From positions 1 through 20,980 of the IMG/VR virus record IMGVR_UViG_3300050124_000072: a DNA stretch of 20,980 nucleotides; one strand, 5' to 3'. Origin of the DNA: a virus. A model generated the notes under the pieces. The model was given only the letters and a program-made list of their open reading frames with translations, was not told where the DNA came from and did not search any database. A program made the position numbers and the translations under genes. Positions 1 through 7,484 of this stretch are shown piece by piece. How positions within the stretch are numbered: the stretch's first letter is position 1; each line of letters starts with the position of its first letter.

Positions 1-136
1 CTCCGCGACGCACGTACGCGAGTTCGTCGCCGGCGGCGGTGATCGCGTGGAATGCGACGAAGCCCTCGGGAGCGGGCGCGCGAAAGACGCCGCGGCGAGG
101 CGGCAGAGGAGGGAGGGGGATCTCGTTCTCGTGCAT
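1..136 (-). CDS. hypothetical protein, N-terminal 45 codons only (runs off left edge)
   Basis: An ATG at 136 on the minus strand opens a frame that stays open to the window edge. A Shine-Dalgarno-like CCGGAGA lies just upstream of it. The product begins MHENEIPLPPLPP and then reads like ordinary folded protein (EGFVAFHAITAAGDELAYV). I do not recognise a family in so short a piece. It follows the lysis module in the same direction but is separated from it by the plus-strand secreted-protein gene, so it may belong to another transcript. The competing plus-strand frame over the same bases is arginine-rich and looks like a shadow. Function unknown. Confidence 0.5.
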   Translation of the reverse strand, partial: MHENEIPLPPLPPRRGVFRAPAPEGFVAFHAITAAGDELAYVRRG

Positions 137-291
137 GGTCTCCGGACGTTCAGGGTTTCGGGTTGTTGTCGGCCCCGCACCCTAGAGACGCCGATGGGTT
201 ACAGTGACGCTCCGGACCCGCTGCGTGATGCCTCCCCGTTGCGGAACGCGGCGGCCGGCACTCGTTCGGGTATCCCCCTCAAGAGATCTCA

Positions 292-909
292 ATGCTGAAT
301 CGTGGAATAGCAGTCGTCTTCGCGCTGGTCTCGCTCGTTGCTTCGAGTTCAGCTCAGGCGCCTCGCGACCCCAAGGTACTGAAGGACGCCGAGAAGAAGT
401 TTCAACCCGAAGTGAAGCACGACGATTTCCAGAAAACCACCATGACGATGCAGCAGGCTCAGATGACTGCTCGATCGGACTTCTCTGCGAAGCGAGGCGA
501 ATCGATCGAGTGCGGGCAGGTGTATGCCGTTGGCGTTTCCTTCGCGACGGTCGAGGGGTTCCCGTCTGGAGCGCACTCCTTCTTGCACGTCACGTACTAC
601 GCGAAGGACTGGATGTTCATCACGAAGGATGAACCGCTCAGGCTTCTCGCAGGAGATTCGATACACACACTGCGAGTCTCAGGAGAACCGACGCGGGAAG
701 TGCAGGACGGGGCAGTGGACGAAGAAGCCTACTTCGCGATAGCCGGCGAGGATCTGAAGTGGCTTGCCGCGCAGCCGCAGGTTCGGGTTCGCCTCACAGG
801 CGATAAGAGCAACTGCGACTTCACGCTCAGCCAGGAAGCGCTTGCCCTCGCCGCGATGTACAACGAGCGTGTGGTGCTGCCCCTCGAATCGCGAACGGCC
901 TCGCGCTAG
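292..909 (+). CDS. secreted hypothetical protein with Sec signal peptide
   Basis: The product is 205 residues. It starts with a classical signal peptide: MLNRG, a hydrophobic core (IAVVFALVSLVASSS) and a probable signal peptidase I site after SAQA (about residue 23). The mature part is mixed alpha/beta with two cysteines (in ECGQVY near residue 74 and SNCDF near 177) that could pair. I do not recognise the family. The ATG at 292 is chosen because it gives the signal peptide; AAGAGAT lies upstream. It is one of only three plus-strand genes I support here and stands at the left margin of the phage module. It is therefore either phage cargo (a moron exported by the host) or a flanking host gene. 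Its TAG stop shares bases with the stop of the convergent minus-strand gene. Confidence 0.7.
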   Translation: MLNRGIAVVFALVSLVASSSAQAPRDPKVLKDAEKKFQPEVKHDDFQKTTMTMQQAQMTARSDFSAKRGESIECGQVYAVGVSFATVEGFPSGAHSFLHVTYYAKDWMFITKDEPLRLLAGDSIHTLRVSGEPTREVQDGAVDEEAYFAIAGEDLKWLAAQPQVRVRLTGDKSNCDFTLSQEALALAAMYNERVVLPLESRTASR

Positions 910-1139
910 CCGAGCGAGGATCCGTCGGGGCTAGTCACCACGACGTCCTTCAAGTTCAGCGCGTGAAAGCGACGACGCAGCTTCCCGAGTCCTGACTCGA
1001 TGAGCTGCGTCGTTTCGCGTTCGCTCTCGAGATTCCCCGACCGATGCACGTACGCGTCGTGCTCACGCGCGGCCGCCCACAGCGCGCTGATTTCTGGCCA
1101 CGTGAGCTCTTCAGGGACTCCGAGGTACCGCTCGCTCAA
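906..1139 (-). CDS. small hypothetical protein at the end of the lysis module
   Basis: The product is about 77 residues and soluble, with sequence such as ELTWPEISALWAAAREHD and a basic stretch LGKLRRRFHALN. No signal peptide, membrane segment or known motif is visible. The frame is open further upstream, but that part is antisense-like and overlaps the preceding membrane-protein gene. No ATG or GTG lies near the junction, so I chose the TTG at 1139, eight bases after the upstream stop, with TGAGA before it. The start is uncertain. It is the last gene of the minus-strand lysis cluster and converges on the secreted-protein gene, sharing a CTAG at the two stops. Function unknown. Confidence 0.5.
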   Translation of the reverse strand: MSERYLGVPEELTWPEISALWAAAREHDAYVHRSGNLESERETTQLIESGLGKLRRRFHALNLKDVVVTSPDGSSLG

Positions 1140-1146
1140 GAGATTC

Positions 1147-1683
1147 TCAGTGTGCGAGATGATGAACGAGGAGAGCGAGGCCGACGACGGAGACCGTGGC
1201 GACTCCGATCTTGAGCACGAGGTGGTGATTCCCCGCTTGTGACTTGAAGACGTCCTTGACGACTCGCATCGAGTCGCCGGCATCGAGCGCGCGGTGCCAT
1301 CCAGTAATACCCAGATCCATCACGAGCGTGTCGCGGCCGAGCTGCACGCGATTCGTATCGAGCAGCTCCGTCACTTCGATCGGCACCGTGTGCAGCGTGT
1401 CGCGAATCGAAACGACGCCAGGCCGAACGACATTCACCTTCGCCGGCGTGCGACGCTGCGCCTTGATCGTGGCGACCTGCTTCGCCGCTGCGGTGTAGTC
1501 GTGCTTCGCGGTGTCGAGCATCGCCGCTGCGCGCGTCTCGCTCACCGCCACGACCGCTTCGCGCTGGCCCTGATGCTCTTTCCCACGTCCATACAGCCAG
1601 ATGAGCGCGCCGCCGATCAGCGCGAGCACCACGATCCCGAGCATCGTCTTGACGATCGACGGTAGCGCAGTCGCCCACACCAT
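1147..1683 (-). CDS. membrane protein with two terminal TM segments and periplasmic middle (possible spanin-like lysis protein)
   Basis: The product is 178 residues from the ATG at 1683. A strong TM segment (MLGIVVLALIGGALIWLY, about residues 14-31) is followed by GRGKEHQGQ and a polar, partly helical region. After a central segment that may be extracytoplasmic comes a second hydrophobic helix at the very C-terminus (VATVSVVGLALLVHHL). The N-terminal half resembles an Rz-type i-spanin: one TM, then a charged helix. A C-terminal TM is not typical of Rz, so the assignment is loose. It begins 8 bases after the stop of another small membrane protein and lies downstream of the endolysin, which supports a role in lysis. 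A longer in-frame start exists upstream but would overlap that small gene and has no TM logic. Confidence 0.55.
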   Translation of the reverse strand: MVWATALPSIVKTMLGIVVLALIGGALIWLYGRGKEHQGQREAVVAVSETRAAAMLDTAKHDYTAAAKQVATIKAQRRTPAKVNVVRPGVVSIRDTLHTVPIEVTELLDTNRVQLGRDTLVMDLGITGWHRALDAGDSMRVVKDVFKSQAGNHHLVLKIGVATVSVVGLALLVHHLAH

Positions 1684-1691
1684 GAGCGATT

Positions 1692-1859
1692 TCACTTCGG
1701 CGCTGCAGGCGTGCCGGAGCTCGGACCCTTGCCGGATCCGGGAACGACGGGCGTGTCCGGCCCCATGCGCCACTTCGCCAGGCGATAGATCCCGTAGAAC
1801 GATGCGGCGGCGACCGCTGTGATTCCCACGCCTTTCAGAATTGCGAGTACGGTGTGCAT
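1692..1859 (-). CDS. 55-residue single-TM membrane protein
   Basis: A short frame from the ATG at 1859, with GAGG four to five bases upstream, encodes 55 residues. The layout is a short N-terminus (MHTVLAILKG), one hydrophobic segment (VGITAVAAASFYGIYRLA), a basic and aromatic turn (KWRM), and a Pro/Gly/Ser-rich hydrophilic tail. The next gene starts 8 bases after its TGA, so the two are probably coupled. Its position between the endolysin and a two-TM protein suggests a small lysis accessory protein, such as a pinholin, antiholin or spanin partner. There is no lipobox cysteine, so it is not an o-spanin. The role is inferred from size and place only. Confidence 0.55.
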   Translation of the reverse strand: MHTVLAILKGVGITAVAAASFYGIYRLAKWRMGPDTPVVPGSGKGPSSGTPAAPK

Positions 1860-1899
1860 GGTGCCTCGAGTTTAGGAGAAAAGTGCTAATTGTCCGCGA

Positions 1900-2427
1900 T
1901 CACATCGCGCCGACGTTTTTCCAGACGGCTTCGTAGCCGCCGGCGGCGAACAGCGCGCGCGCGTGATCGCTCGGTGATTCGTGCATCCCTTCGCAGTTCC
2001 ATTGGAAATGCGGGCAGTCCTTGATCGAATTCCAATCCCCGCCCCAGTGCAGGCCGCGGCCCTTGTAGGCGGCGACCACCGGCTCGTACCACTCCGGATC
2101 ACCGCCGACGTACTTCCCGAGCGCCTCGCTCCACTCCGGCCACACGGCCCAGCCTCGCGATTTCGAGATGACGTCGAAGGCGAGACGCACTCCGTGTTGC
2201 GTGTGCATGGCATCGCATGCGTGGCTGCGCTTCATCGCGAAGTAGAGCTTCGCGAGTTCGTCGCTTCTGCCCGTCTCGTAAATCACGGCGTCGTAGCCCG
2301 AGAGATTGAGAAATCGCGTCTCGCACACCGCGATCTCCTCGAGCTTCGGCGCGAGGATCTTCACGTCACTGCAGATGAGCGAGTGCGCGAGTGCATCGCG
2401 CGGATCGCCCTTCGGTGCGGTAGCCAT
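1900..2427 (-). CDS. M15-family peptidase, probable phage endolysin
   Basis: The product is 175 residues from the ATG at 2427. The pattern matches zinc peptidases of family M15 (VanY / L-alanyl-D-glutamate peptidase type). His78 and Asp85 stand seven apart in QHGVRLAFDV, and a C-terminal GLHWGGDW...DCPHFQW supplies the third zinc ligand, His140. The family cuts peptide cross-links of murein, fitting release of phage from the cell. Length is typical for a single-domain phage M15 endolysin. There is no signal peptide, so export would depend on a holin. Its ATG overlaps the TGA of the holin-like gene upstream (TGATG), and small membrane proteins follow. The longer upstream in-frame extension overlaps that holin gene and is rejected. 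Confidence 0.82.
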   Translation of the reverse strand: MATAPKGDPRDALAHSLICSDVKILAPKLEEIAVCETRFLNLSGYDAVIYETGRSDELAKLYFAMKRSHACDAMHTQHGVRLAFDVISKSRGWAVWPEWSEALGKYVGGDPEWYEPVVAAYKGRGLHWGGDWNSIKDCPHFQWNCEGMHESPSDHARALFAAGGYEAVWKNVGAM

Positions 2428-2762
2428 CAGCCCACCTCCGGCGCCGGCGGCTGCACAGACTCCATCACGCGTACGCGATCCTCGAGTCGCTGAGGGATCG
2501 GGATCCCGGATGTCTGCGTGCTCTTCGCGCGCAGCGCCAACGCGAGTGACGAGAGGCCGGAAAGCACCGAGCACACAACGGCGTCCGGCTTCTGCTTGGT
2601 CAGCGCGCAGATGATGACGTACGCGCAAAGCGTAATCGCTGCGATCATGCCGACGATGCGCGCCGCGGAGCTCCATTTCGTATGCGGGTCCGTAATGCAG
2701 CCGATGAACCAGCTGAGAGTGGTCTTCCACTTCGCTCGTGGCGTGCGCGGAGCGTCAGGCAT
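2427..2762 (-). CDS. holin-like protein with two TM segments
   Basis: The product is 111 residues. A basic N-terminus (RTPRAKWKTTLSWFIG) is followed by two hydrophobic helices, about residues 33-55 (IVGMIAAITLCAYVIICAL) and 61-78 (AVVCSVLSGLSSLALAL), then a polar Pro-rich tail. Two close TM helices with a charged tail fit class II holins, which release the endolysin through the inner membrane. Its stop overlaps the endolysin start and its start overlaps the end of the preceding gene by 8 bases, giving a tight lysis cluster. Sequence identity to a named holin family was not recognised, so the call rests on topology and position. Confidence 0.6.
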   Translation of the reverse strand: MPDAPRTPRAKWKTTLSWFIGCITDPHTKWSSAARIVGMIAAITLCAYVIICALTKQKPDAVVCSVLSGLSSLALALRAKSTQTSGIPIPQRLEDRVRVMESVQPPAPEVG

Positions 2763-3084
2763 CGGTCACCTCCGTCTCGCCGGTGATGCGAGGCAGCTCG
2801 CCCGTCAGCATCGTCTCGAGCGCGGTGTCCTTCTTCTCGAGCTTCGCGAAGCGCGTGCGCGACATCTTCGCCACGCCGTCGATGTCCTCTTTTAGATCAC
2901 GCAGCTGCACGCCGAGCGCGCCGATGTCTTTCGCCATCGCGAACTCTGCTTCCCGATGCACAGCCTCATCGCCGATTTCCTTCTTGAGCCCCTTCCAGGC
3001 CTTCGGAATCGAGCCGACCGCCGTAGCGGCGACGGCGCCGAGCACGATCCAGAGGGCGTTCTTCACGTCGGGATTCAGATCCAT
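2755..3084 (-). CDS. single-TM coiled-coil protein, XhlA/holin-like lysis accessory
   Basis: The product is 109 residues. One N-terminal hydrophobic segment (ALWIVLGAVAATAVGSI, about residues 10-26) is followed by a long charged helix with heptad-like spacing (about 40-95). Haemolysin XhlA-type phage proteins have a coiled coil plus one TM, though usually with the TM at the C-terminus, so the resemblance is in parts rather than order. An i-spanin-like role is also possible. It is the first gene after the terminator hairpin and its 3' end overlaps the holin-like gene, so it is probably translated as part of the lysis cassette. Confidence 0.5.
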   Translation of the reverse strand: MDLNPDVKNALWIVLGAVAATAVGSIPKAWKGLKKEIGDEAVHREAEFAMAKDIGALGVQLRDLKEDIDGVAKMSRTRFAKLEKKDTALETMLTGELPRITGETEVTDA

Positions 3085-3102
3085 GCGCGAGCTCCAGAAA
3101 CG

Positions 3103-3146
3103 AAAAACGCGGCTCGATCGCTCCGATGAGGGCGATTCGAGCCGCG
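3103..3146 (-). terminator. rho-independent terminator downstream of the tail tip gene
   Basis: On the minus strand the arm at 3146-3132 pairs with the arm at 3121-3108 (14 pairs with one bulged base, loop of about 10). Five U residues and a U-rich stretch (TTTTTCGTTTC) follow. It lies after the stop of the tip gene and about 20 bases before the first lysis gene, so it would separate the tail and lysis transcripts or act as a partial terminator. Confidence 0.75.
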
Positions 3147-3240
3147 CTGGTAAGGCGAAGCAGTTGAGTTGTCGTGCTCCCTATAGACGAATTCCCGCCA
3201 GCGCCCGTGACCTAGCGGCTCCGTACTCCCTTGTACGTCC

Positions 3241-6200
3241 CTAGCACATCGTGCCGGGTGGCACCGGCCCGATGCTCCCCGTCGCGCTCTTCGCGCTGTC
3301 CGTGTAGCCCGTGTGCTTCGCCACCGCCTTGAAGTAGCTCGAGGCGTGCTGACCGCCCGGTCGCGTCACGCTCACGGCGGAATTCTTCGCCACGTTCGAG
3401 GCGAGCAGCGTCGTGAAGCTGCCGCCGCTCGAGGTGTCGCCGTAGATGTCGTAGACAGTGCCCAAGGGATTCGACGTCGTATCCCTTGGCGTGACCAGTG
3501 CCGATGCGCAGGGGTCGCCCGAGTCCATTCCCGTCGTCGGAGTACCAGGGGTCGCTAGCGTGCCGCCTGAGGCGACGGTGAAGCTATCCGCTGTGCTCAT
3601 CGCCGAGAGCAGGCCGTCGCTCAGCCGATGCTGCTTCGCCGTGTAACTGTACGAAGTGCCGCCAACAGCGGTCGCGTCGGTGAGATCCGCGTAGCCGGCG
3701 GTGACGTCGCCGCTCGTGATCGTGTACGTCGAGAGCAGCGAGCCGCCGCGATAGAACGGGATCTGATCGCCGGCGGCCGGCGTGGTGACGAAGGTCACGC
3801 GCTCGACGACGCCATTCGCGGCGTTCACCTGATTCGCGATCGTCGGCGCCGTCGGCGGTGAGGCACCTGGATCCTGCGTCGCCTTCACCGTCTGGTAATC
3901 GCCTTCGATGCCGCTTGAGTCATAGAACACGACGGTCGTCACGCGCACGAGGTTTGCTCCTGCATCGACGGGGAGCTCGAAGTAGGTGAGCGTCGCGTCG
4001 CGGCGCGGCGGAACGTAGTTCGCCAGATCGTCATCGACGCGATCCACGGTTCCGGGATCCGACGCATACGTCTTCGAGAACACATCGTAGGCCGCCGCCG
4101 CGGCGTTCGGTGTGACGACGTGATTCATCGTGTCCACGTCGGCGGTCGCGGTGAGTACGCCGTCGGCGGCCGTGGCCGGGATCTCGATTTCCTGCACGCC
4201 GTCAGGCGTGACGCCTTCGCTGCGCACGCCCTGATGCGTGATCGTCACGAGCGTGACCTCGAAGATCTGCCCGAACTGCGCCGGGATGAGATCCGGCCCG
4301 CTCTTCGTGCCGGGCACGCGCGAGTACGTGCCGTACACGCCGCCCGGCACCTTCGAGCGCAGCAAATACTCCATGTCCTCGTACTGGCTTTCGGTCGGCT
4401 CCGTCCAGCTCGCGATGATCACCGCGCGCTCGGCGCCCGCCTCGAGGATCACCTGGTAGCTGAGCGTCAGCACCGGAACCGGAACCGGGAAATCCAGTGG
4501 CTGCTGGGGCACGTACGGAAGCACGTCGACGGCATCACACCAGGAGGAGTCGATCGCGCCCACGCGCACCGCCTTCGCGTGGAGGCGCCGTCGCAATCCG
4601 TCTGACGGCGCGAGGCCGGTCCAGCGCGTACGGTTCGGGTACTGCGCAGCGCTCGCGACGCTCCGCGGCGGTTCGACGTAGCCGCCGTACGTACCGGCGC
4701 CAGGGCTCGTCTCGGTCGCGACCTCGAAGGCAATGCTCTCGGGGAACTCGCGCGCGGTCACCTCGAGCCCGAACGTCCCGTCGTTCACGAAGGCGCCCGT
4801 GCTCGGATCGAAGGATCCGCTGAATGGGCTCGGGTTGTCCGGCGGAAGCAACGTGCGCTCGGTCGAGCCCGTCGTGAAGTTCGCGGTAATGCTGGCGCTC
4901 ACGCCATCGAACGGGGGCGCCTCGTGATAGCGCACGTCGACGTTGTACGTCGTCGTGAGCGCGAGGGTGCCGACGAGCACGTTCACGGATCCTGCAGGCA
5001 CAATGACGATCCGCCACGCGAGCGCGCCCGTGACCTTGAAGCGGATCTCTACCGGGACGTCGAGCTCGCCGACGACCCATTGCACGACGGCTTGCGTGTC
5101 ATCGCCGGGCTGCGCGATGATCGAGAGTGACGTCGGCGGCACGAGCGGGTCGAGCACAACCGTCTGCTTCACCGTATACGTCGACGGGCGGATCCCCTGC
5201 GATTCGCTCCGCATCCGGATGCTGATCGTTGAGCCCGCGTCCATGCGCGGCGTACGCAGCACGGTGCGCCCTGCGGTGAGTGCCGTGGGTGAGAGCATCG
5301 CGAGCAGCTGGTAGCTCGTCGGCGTCGAGCCGATGCCCCATTCGATCCGTACGTTGTCGCCTTCGGTGATCAGCGCACTCGCGTTCGTGATCGTGATGAG
5401 CGCGAAGCGCTTCGGATCCGTCGTCGTGTCTTTCGCGAACGTAAACGTCGGGAGCGTCGCCGGCTGCGCGGTCGTGCCCGAGTCCTCGACGGCGAAGACC
5501 GGTCCGCCCGGATTCTCAGTGCGCTTCGTGATCTGGACGATGCGATTGCCGCCGATCCCGTTCTTGTTCTGCTGCCAGGGGATCGTGCTGTAGATCTCAT
5601 CCCCGAGTTGTCCGGCATCGAGTCCGCCCGGGCCACCGCGCACGCAGCGCAGCTCGCCCACGAGCGCGCCACGCTGACGTCGATCGAGGATCGAGCCGGC
5701 GCCACTGGCCATCGCGAGCACGAAATCCTGCGAGTTGAGCTCGACCGCTTCGGTGACGCCGAGCAGGTTGAGGAGCGGTCCCATAATCAGAAACTGCGGC
5801 ACCTGCAGCGCGTACAGCTCGCCCTGCATCGTGTACGTCTGCTCGTGCGTCGTCAGCTCGGCCGCATCCGTCGCCGGCGGCGTCACACTCACCGTCTTTG
5901 GTGTGGTGATAAGCTCATCGATCGGGCGTGCCTTGTCGTCCTTCCCGTACTTCTCCGGCGCGTAGAGATCGTAGTGCTCGAGCGAGACGGTCACCTTGTT
6001 GATGATCGTCTTCTCGTCCTGGTCGAAGATCACGCCGCTCGCGTCGTTCAGATCGTTGGCGCTGATCGTGAGCGCGGGCGTGGTGCTGACGCGGATCCGC
6101 GTCGAGAAGAAGTACCGCACGCCGTTCTGCTGGCGTACGCTGAAGCCGAACATCCCGGAGAGCATGGTGATGAACGCGTCGAGCGTCATACTCTTCGTGA

Positions 6201-7347
6201 TCCGGAGCGCGACCTGCATGGCCTCGCCGATCGCTATGGTCGTGTTGCTCACGCTCGTCGCGTCGAAGGCGATCAACGCATCGCCGTACGCAGCCGCGGC
6301 GATCTCGACTGGGTGTCCCGACACGTGCACGGGTGTGGTGTCCGTCACGTCGAGCGCGTAGACGGAGATCCGCACGTTCGCGTGGAGCCCCGGCTGCGGC
6401 GGGTACGCGAAGCCCGTATTCGGATTGATCCCGCTCGTTCCCCAATCGAGGCAGAGATCTCCGCCGGAGAGGATCGCGTGCATGTCACCGGCCGCCCAGC
6501 CGCCGCCAACGGTGTACGCCGGATCACGACCGTTCAACACCTGGAACACGCCGTGCCCGTCGCCGCCGATCTCGTTGCCGTCCATATCCTCGACCCGCGC
6601 CTCGAGCCGCGGATATTTGTAGCCGATCCCCGCGCCCTTGAAGTCCGGCGTGCCGACGCGATACGGATCCGCGAGCGCATTCACCTTCTGCTCTTCGTAG
6701 TCGGTGTAGTCGCCCTCGACGTACGCGTAGCCGCCGGTGGGGAAGTTCATGAAGAGCACACCCGTCGACCGACGGACGTAGCCCGAGATGAAATGGAATT
6801 GCACGACCTGTGAGTTATAAAACGACTTCGTGATCATCACCCATGGGCCGTAGTCGCGGATCGGACCGAAGCCGCCGATCACCGGACCACCGAGCAGACA
6901 GCTCATCTTGTCGAACGAACCGCTCTTCGCGTTGAAGAGCGTGACGTTCTTCTCGACGCGCTGCGCATCGCCGATCGTGAACTCGTAGACGAGCGCCGAG
7001 ACTTTGCGCACGCGGTTCACGAAGCCGCTCGCGTACGTCGTCCACGTGCCGCCGCGATCGGCGGAGAAGAACACGAGGGCGATGCGGGAGATCAGCTTAT
7101 AGCGACCGTCCGCGTTCGCCATGTTGGAGCTGACCGCACGCGCGCCGCCGCCGGTATCTGCGTCGATCACGAGATAGGTGTACGATCCGATGACGAACGC
7201 GCCCGAGATCGGATCGAAGCTCTGCCCGTCGCCCTTCGGCGCTTGTAGCGTGTACGGCCCGAGCCCCGTGATCGTGCTGATCGTCAGCTCGTCAGCGGTG
7301 TTGTCGCTGTTTCGCAGGACGAGCTTGTAGTCGAGCGTGCCGCCCAT
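3241..7347 (-). CDS. tail tip / central fibre protein with hub-like N-terminus and fibronectin-type repeats
   Basis: The product is 1368 residues, the largest in the window. The N-terminal half contains segments typical of baseplate-hub or tip proteins of siphophages (MTLDAFITMLSGMFGFSVRQ..., then NDLNDASG and KTIINKVTVSLEHYD near residues 385-465). From about residue 740 to the end come several beta-rich modules that read like fibronectin type III domains (PTSLSIIAQPGDDTQAVVQW, then LTTTYNVDVRYHEAPPFDG), ending in a Gly/Ser/Thr-rich region. J-like tip proteins of this plan bind the host surface and are placed last in tail operons, as here. The ATG at 7347 overlaps the stop of a 45-residue membrane protein (TGATG). 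The C-terminus is probably the receptor-binding part. Confidence 0.75.
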   Translation of the reverse strand: MGGTLDYKLVLRNSDNTADELTISTITGLGPYTLQAPKGDGQSFDPISGAFVIGSYTYLVIDADTGGGARAVSSNMANADGRYKLISRIALVFFSADRGGTWTTYASGFVNRVRKVSALVYEFTIGDAQRVEKNVTLFNAKSGSFDKMSCLLGGPVIGGFGPIRDYGPWVMITKSFYNSQVVQFHFISGYVRRSTGVLFMNFPTGGYAYVEGDYTDYEEQKVNALADPYRVGTPDFKGAGIGYKYPRLEARVEDMDGNEIGGDGHGVFQVLNGRDPAYTVGGGWAAGDMHAILSGGDLCLDWGTSGINPNTGFAYPPQPGLHANVRISVYALDVTDTTPVHVSGHPVEIAAAAYGDALIAFDATSVSNTTIAIGEAMQVALRITKSMTLDAFITMLSGMFGFSVRQQNGVRYFFSTRIRVSTTPALTISANDLNDASGVIFDQDEKTIINKVTVSLEHYDLYAPEKYGKDDKARPIDELITTPKTVSVTPPATDAAELTTHEQTYTMQGELYALQVPQFLIMGPLLNLLGVTEAVELNSQDFVLAMASGAGSILDRRQRGALVGELRCVRGGPGGLDAGQLGDEIYSTIPWQQNKNGIGGNRIVQITKRTENPGGPVFAVEDSGTTAQPATLPTFTFAKDTTTDPKRFALITITNASALITEGDNVRIEWGIGSTPTSYQLLAMLSPTALTAGRTVLRTPRMDAGSTISIRMRSESQGIRPSTYTVKQTVVLDPLVPPTSLSIIAQPGDDTQAVVQWVVGELDVPVEIRFKVTGALAWRIVIVPAGSVNVLVGTLALTTTYNVDVRYHEAPPFDGVSASITANFTTGSTERTLLPPDNPSPFSGSFDPSTGAFVNDGTFGLEVTAREFPESIAFEVATETSPGAGTYGGYVEPPRSVASAAQYPNRTRWTGLAPSDGLRRRLHAKAVRVGAIDSSWCDAVDVLPYVPQQPLDFPVPVPVLTLSYQVILEAGAERAVIIASWTEPTESQYEDMEYLLRSKVPGGVYGTYSRVPGTKSGPDLIPAQFGQIFEVTLVTITHQGVRSEGVTPDGVQEIEIPATAADGVLTATADVDTMNHVVTPNAAAAAYDVFSKTYASDPGTVDRVDDDLANYVPPRRDATLTYFELPVDAGANLVRVTTVVFYDSSGIEGDYQTVKATQDPGASPPTAPTIANQVNAANGVVERVTFVTTPAAGDQIPFYRGGSLLSTYTITSGDVTAGYADLTDATAVGGTSYSYTAKQHRLSDGLLSAMSTADSFTVASGGTLATPGTPTTGMDSGDPCASALVTPRDTTSNPLGTVYDIYGDTSSGGSFTTLLASNVAKNSAVSVTRPGGQHASSYFKAVAKHTGYTDSAKSATGSIGPVPPGTMC

Positions 7348-7484
7348 CAGTTACACCCAGGCGTGCGTTCGTCGTAGCCACCACAGGCGAAGCGGCGATC
7401 GCCAGCGCATCGGATGCGGAGCATGAGCGCGGCGAAGAGCAGCACAAGGCACACGATGTAGACGCGCATCAAGCGATCAGACAT
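7347..7484 (-). CDS. 45-residue single-TM protein between tail genes
   Basis: Short frame: MSDRLMRV, a hydrophobic helix (YIVCLVLLFAALML), then a basic, cysteine-bearing tail (RIRCAGDRRFACGG...GCN). It is linked by TGATG junctions at both ends: its start overlaps the stop of the distal tail protein and its stop overlaps the tip gene start. This tight coupling is the main reason to call it real. A membrane protein this small inside a tail operon is unexpected. It could be a holin-like or superinfection-related peptide, or a small tail lipoprotein-like part, but no function can be assigned. Confidence 0.6.
   Translation of the reverse strand: MSDRLMRVYIVCLVLLFAALMLRIRCAGDRRFACGGYDERTPGCN

Noticed and set aside
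47-298. 83-codon plus-strand frame at the left edge
   Set aside because: Arginine-rich, overlaps the secreted protein start, and conflicts with a more protein-like minus-strand frame that has a good ribosome site.
5608-6813. 401-codon plus-strand frame opposite the tail tip gene
   Set aside because: Same Arg/Glu/Asp/Val/His-rich shadow composition, no ribosome site or motif, and the sense protein is clearly structural.
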